Notes under the pieces: generated by a model | What the model was told of the DNA's origin: nothing | The model's input: the letters and a program-made list of their open reading frames with translations, nothing else | The model's database searches: none | From: Anaerolineae bacterium | GTDB taxonomy: Bacteria > Chloroflexota > Anaerolineae > Promineifilales > Promineifilaceae | Reading direction: 5' to 3' | Length of the DNA: 25,026 nucleotides | Assembly: GCA_028277515.1 (NCBI GenBank) | Contig: JANQGC010000233.1 | Coordinates: 1-25,026, forward strand | Part shown: positions 23,209 to 25,026 of the stretch, piece by piece | How positions within the stretch are numbered: position 1 is the stretch's first letter | Layout of the letters: each line of letters begins with the position of its first letter | Translations under genes and position numbers: made by a program

Positions 23209-25026
23209 TTACTCTCCGATCTCCAATTGAATATGATCCTGTCCCGCTACAGTCAGGATGCGCTCTCCGGTATAAGGATCATAAAGTCCAAAAACGGCCG
23301 TCTGCCCATCGTCTATATCCGCCATTTCCAACCAATGCTGCTGGATAAAACGATCGCCCACTTGCAAGGTCAAGGGGTCCACCCACAAGCCATCGTCACC
23401 GGCGAGAAAGTTGCCCTCCCCATCCTGGATTTGGGCGAATACGCTTAAGCGCGGTCCTGAATAAACGCCGGGCGGCGGTGGATTGCTGATGAGTGGTATG
23501 TCAGGTAAATCTAAAGGTTCATTGACCAACCATTCAAGCGCCAACCGTTGAGTTTGCTCGTTGAAGGTAGCGGATAAAAGGCACAGACCATTGGCGAAAC
23601 AAATCGGATCAGGGTATTCATGCCCGGTATCGCGATCCAAATCTTGCATGGTATAAGGCCGGTATCCACCAATGCCCTGGCTGCCGGGAACAAACTCAAC
23701 CGATTCGGCAAATGGTGAAGGTACATCGGGAAAACCGCCAAACCCTTCGGAAGGCTCAAGCAGCAGCGCGCGCCGCGGATCGTACCAACGGGGATTCAAA
23801 GCGGCACGCCGTTCCTCGTCAAGATCGATGGAAAGGGCAACGCGATCCCAGGGACCGGCCAACAACCCGGTCACCCCAAAATCGTTGATTTGCGGATTAT
23901 TGTTCAAGTATGCCGCCAACTCGCGGATATCAGCTCGATATAAAAAGCGGGTCATACCTCGTTGGGGCCACTCCACGAAATAGGCCGGCCAGTCACGAAG
24001 GGCTGCCGTAAAAATTAAAATGAGGGCGAGAGTGATTGGAACGATCTTTCGTTCACGGAACCAATGGCCGGCCAGCCACCAGGTAGGAAGTGCGGCCAGA
24101 ATAAACACGGCCGGTTGGGCTAGAATTGTGTGCCCAAGACTTGCCGGAGGAACGCTGATAAAGCCCGGTGAAATGCCGGCCGTCCACCAGAGCAGGAGAA
24201 AGGCGGATGCAAGAGGGGCGTGGGAAGGATCCCTATCTTTGCCGGCGGATCTCTTGAAAAGTATCTGTACTAAAGGTGACAATGCATATCCCAAAGCAAC
24301 GAAGACACCGGCCCAAAAAAATAGGGCAGCAAAAGGTCCAAAAACAGGCCGGTGGGGAATGTTATAAAGCCATTCGTCATCGCCAGCGGCATGAAACATG
24401 CTCAGCGTGGTGATGATATGGTGGTTTAATGGTTCAAAGTTTCCTGCGCGTGCCTCAACCAACGGCACGGCCAGTTCCGCCACACGCGCTTCGGACTCCG
24501 GTTGGTTGGCGAGGGTGATCAGCAGAGGAACAGCCATGATTAATCCCAGGCTGAACATAATCAACAAACCCGGCCAATGCTTCTTGATGATCGGCCGTGC
24601 GAACAACAGCAAATAAATACAAAAGGCGATTAATATGAGCGGAACCCCCCGGCCGGCAAAGTAGGTGTAAAAACCAAGACCCATGAAAAACCCTGCTATA
24701 GTGAAATCAGCCAACCGTGATTGGTCTCCTTTGCCAGAAACCCTCCCAATACTGATACCTCTCAGGAAAAAATAAAATGTCGCTAACATTAACACCGGGG
24801 TCAGGATATGGCGGATGCCGACTCTTGAATACATGAGCGACCAAAAGCTGACCGCTAAAAGGGCCGCAGCGATCAAACCGGTTAGCGAGCCAAATAACCG
24901 TTTTGCCACAAGATAAGTCAAGGGAATACTTATCGTGCCCAGGATGGCTGAGAGCCAGCGAATACCAGGCACACCAGGACCGAAGATACCCAGCATCACG
25001 CCGTTTAAGGCATGATATAGCGCTTC
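23209..25026 (-). CDS. GT39-like membrane glycosyltransferase (5' end outside window)
   Basis: The frame stays open to the right edge, giving 605 visible residues; the N-terminus with the expected first helix and acidic catalytic loop is missing. The visible start continues with typical GT39/ArnT-like sequence (I-R-W-L-S-A-I-L-G-T, then Y-L-V-A-K-R-L-F-G and Y-S-R-V-G-I-R-H), followed by several more helices to about 350. The C-terminal 250 residues are soluble and extracytoplasmic in style, ending in a short beta domain (G-P-R-L-S-V-F-A-Q-I onward) related in style to the tail domains of the next protein. Its stop and the TTG start of the 758-aa gene are one base apart. The pair probably works in one surface glycosylation pathway; that link is inference. 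Confidence 0.75.
   Translation of the reverse strand, partial: EALYHALNGVMLGIFGPGVPGIRWLSAILGTISIPLTYLVAKRLFGSLTGLIAAALLAVSFWSLMYSRVGIRHILTPVLMLATFYFFLRGISIGRVSGKGDQSRLADFTIAGFFMGLGFYTYFAGRGVPLILIAFCIYLLLFARPIIKKHWPGLLIMFSLGLIMAVPLLITLANQPESEARVAELAVPLVEARAGNFEPLNHHIITTLSMFHAAGDDEWLYNIPHRPVFGPFAALFFWAGVFVALGYALSPLVQILFKRSAGKDRDPSHAPLASAFLLLWWTAGISPGFISVPPASLGHTILAQPAVFILAALPTWWLAGHWFRERKIVPITLALILIFTAALRDWPAYFVEWPQRGMTRFLYRADIRELAAYLNNNPQINDFGVTGLLAGPWDRVALSIDLDEERRAALNPRWYDPRRALLLEPSEGFGGFPDVPSPFAESVEFVPGSQGIGGYRPYTMQDLDRDTGHEYPDPICFANGLCLLSATFNEQTQRLALEWLVNEPLDLPDIPLISNPPPPGVYSGPRLSVFAQIQDGEGNFLAGDDGLWVDPLTLQVGDRFIQQHWLEMADIDDGQTAVFGLYDPYTGERILTVAGQDHIQLEIGE

Overview
The window looks like a chromosomal stretch of an environmental bacterium of about 50-55% GC. 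My best guess is a member of the Chloroflexota (Anaerolineae/Caldilineae-like). The basis is gene style: an Eis-type acetyltransferase, two tandem GT-C membrane glycosyltransferases with C-terminal beta-sandwich domains, a tiny SWIM protein, and very large LamG / thrombospondin-type-3 / Ig-like surface proteins. This assignment is inference. I see no rRNA, tRNA, CRISPR array, insertion sequence or phage gene.

Layout. (1) Bases 1-2172, plus strand: the 3' tail of an unknown gene, a nucleoside phosphorylase, and an Eis-like GNAT acetyltransferase, packed as one operon. (2) Bases 2182-4378, minus strand, convergent with the first block: a cupin, a CPBP membrane protease homologue, and a TRAM-domain RNA uridine methyltransferase homologue whose active-site residues are almost all substituted while its Fe-S cysteines are kept. 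(3) Bases 4379-4898: a divergent intergenic region with a heptad-type tandem repeat, a good sigma-70-like promoter, a perfect hairpin and a roughly 230-nt leader. (4) Bases 4899-20305, plus strand: two giant exported proteins, 61% of the window. The first (1282 aa) has a signal peptide, an FG-GAP-like propeller, two Ser/Thr-rich amphipathic segments resembling the stem hairpins of beta-pore-forming proteins, and two Ig/CARDB-like domains. The second (3821 aa) has a signal peptide, a small beta-rich domain, two membrane helices, Ca-binding TSP3 repeats, an unknown 570-residue region, a central membrane domain of about five helices, more TSP3 repeats, a propeller-like region, three LamG domains and a tail of Ig/FN3-like domains. 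A perfect bidirectional terminator (20397-20430) closes the pair. (5) Bases 20487-20741, minus: an 84-aa SWIM zinc-finger protein. (6) Bases 20931-25026, minus: two membrane glycosyltransferase-like proteins, translationally coupled, the upstream one cut by the window edge; a T-tract terminator (20797-20822) lies behind them.

How they may work together. The promoter, two large exported proteins and closing terminator form one self-contained unit. I read it as a candidate surface-attachment or contact-dependent effector system in which the 3821-aa protein is a membrane-anchored, calcium-stabilised, glycan-binding stalk and the 1282-aa protein is a secreted partner with possible membrane-inserting hairpins. 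The two downstream glycosyltransferases could decorate surface proteins or build cell-surface glycans. The functional link is inference from domains and adjacency.

At the whole-window scale, the palindrome CGGCCG is strongly over-represented (about 45 copies by hand count against roughly 8-9 expected), with 10 copies of the octamer ACGGCCGT, in a manner reminiscent of the cyanobacterial HIP1 motif.
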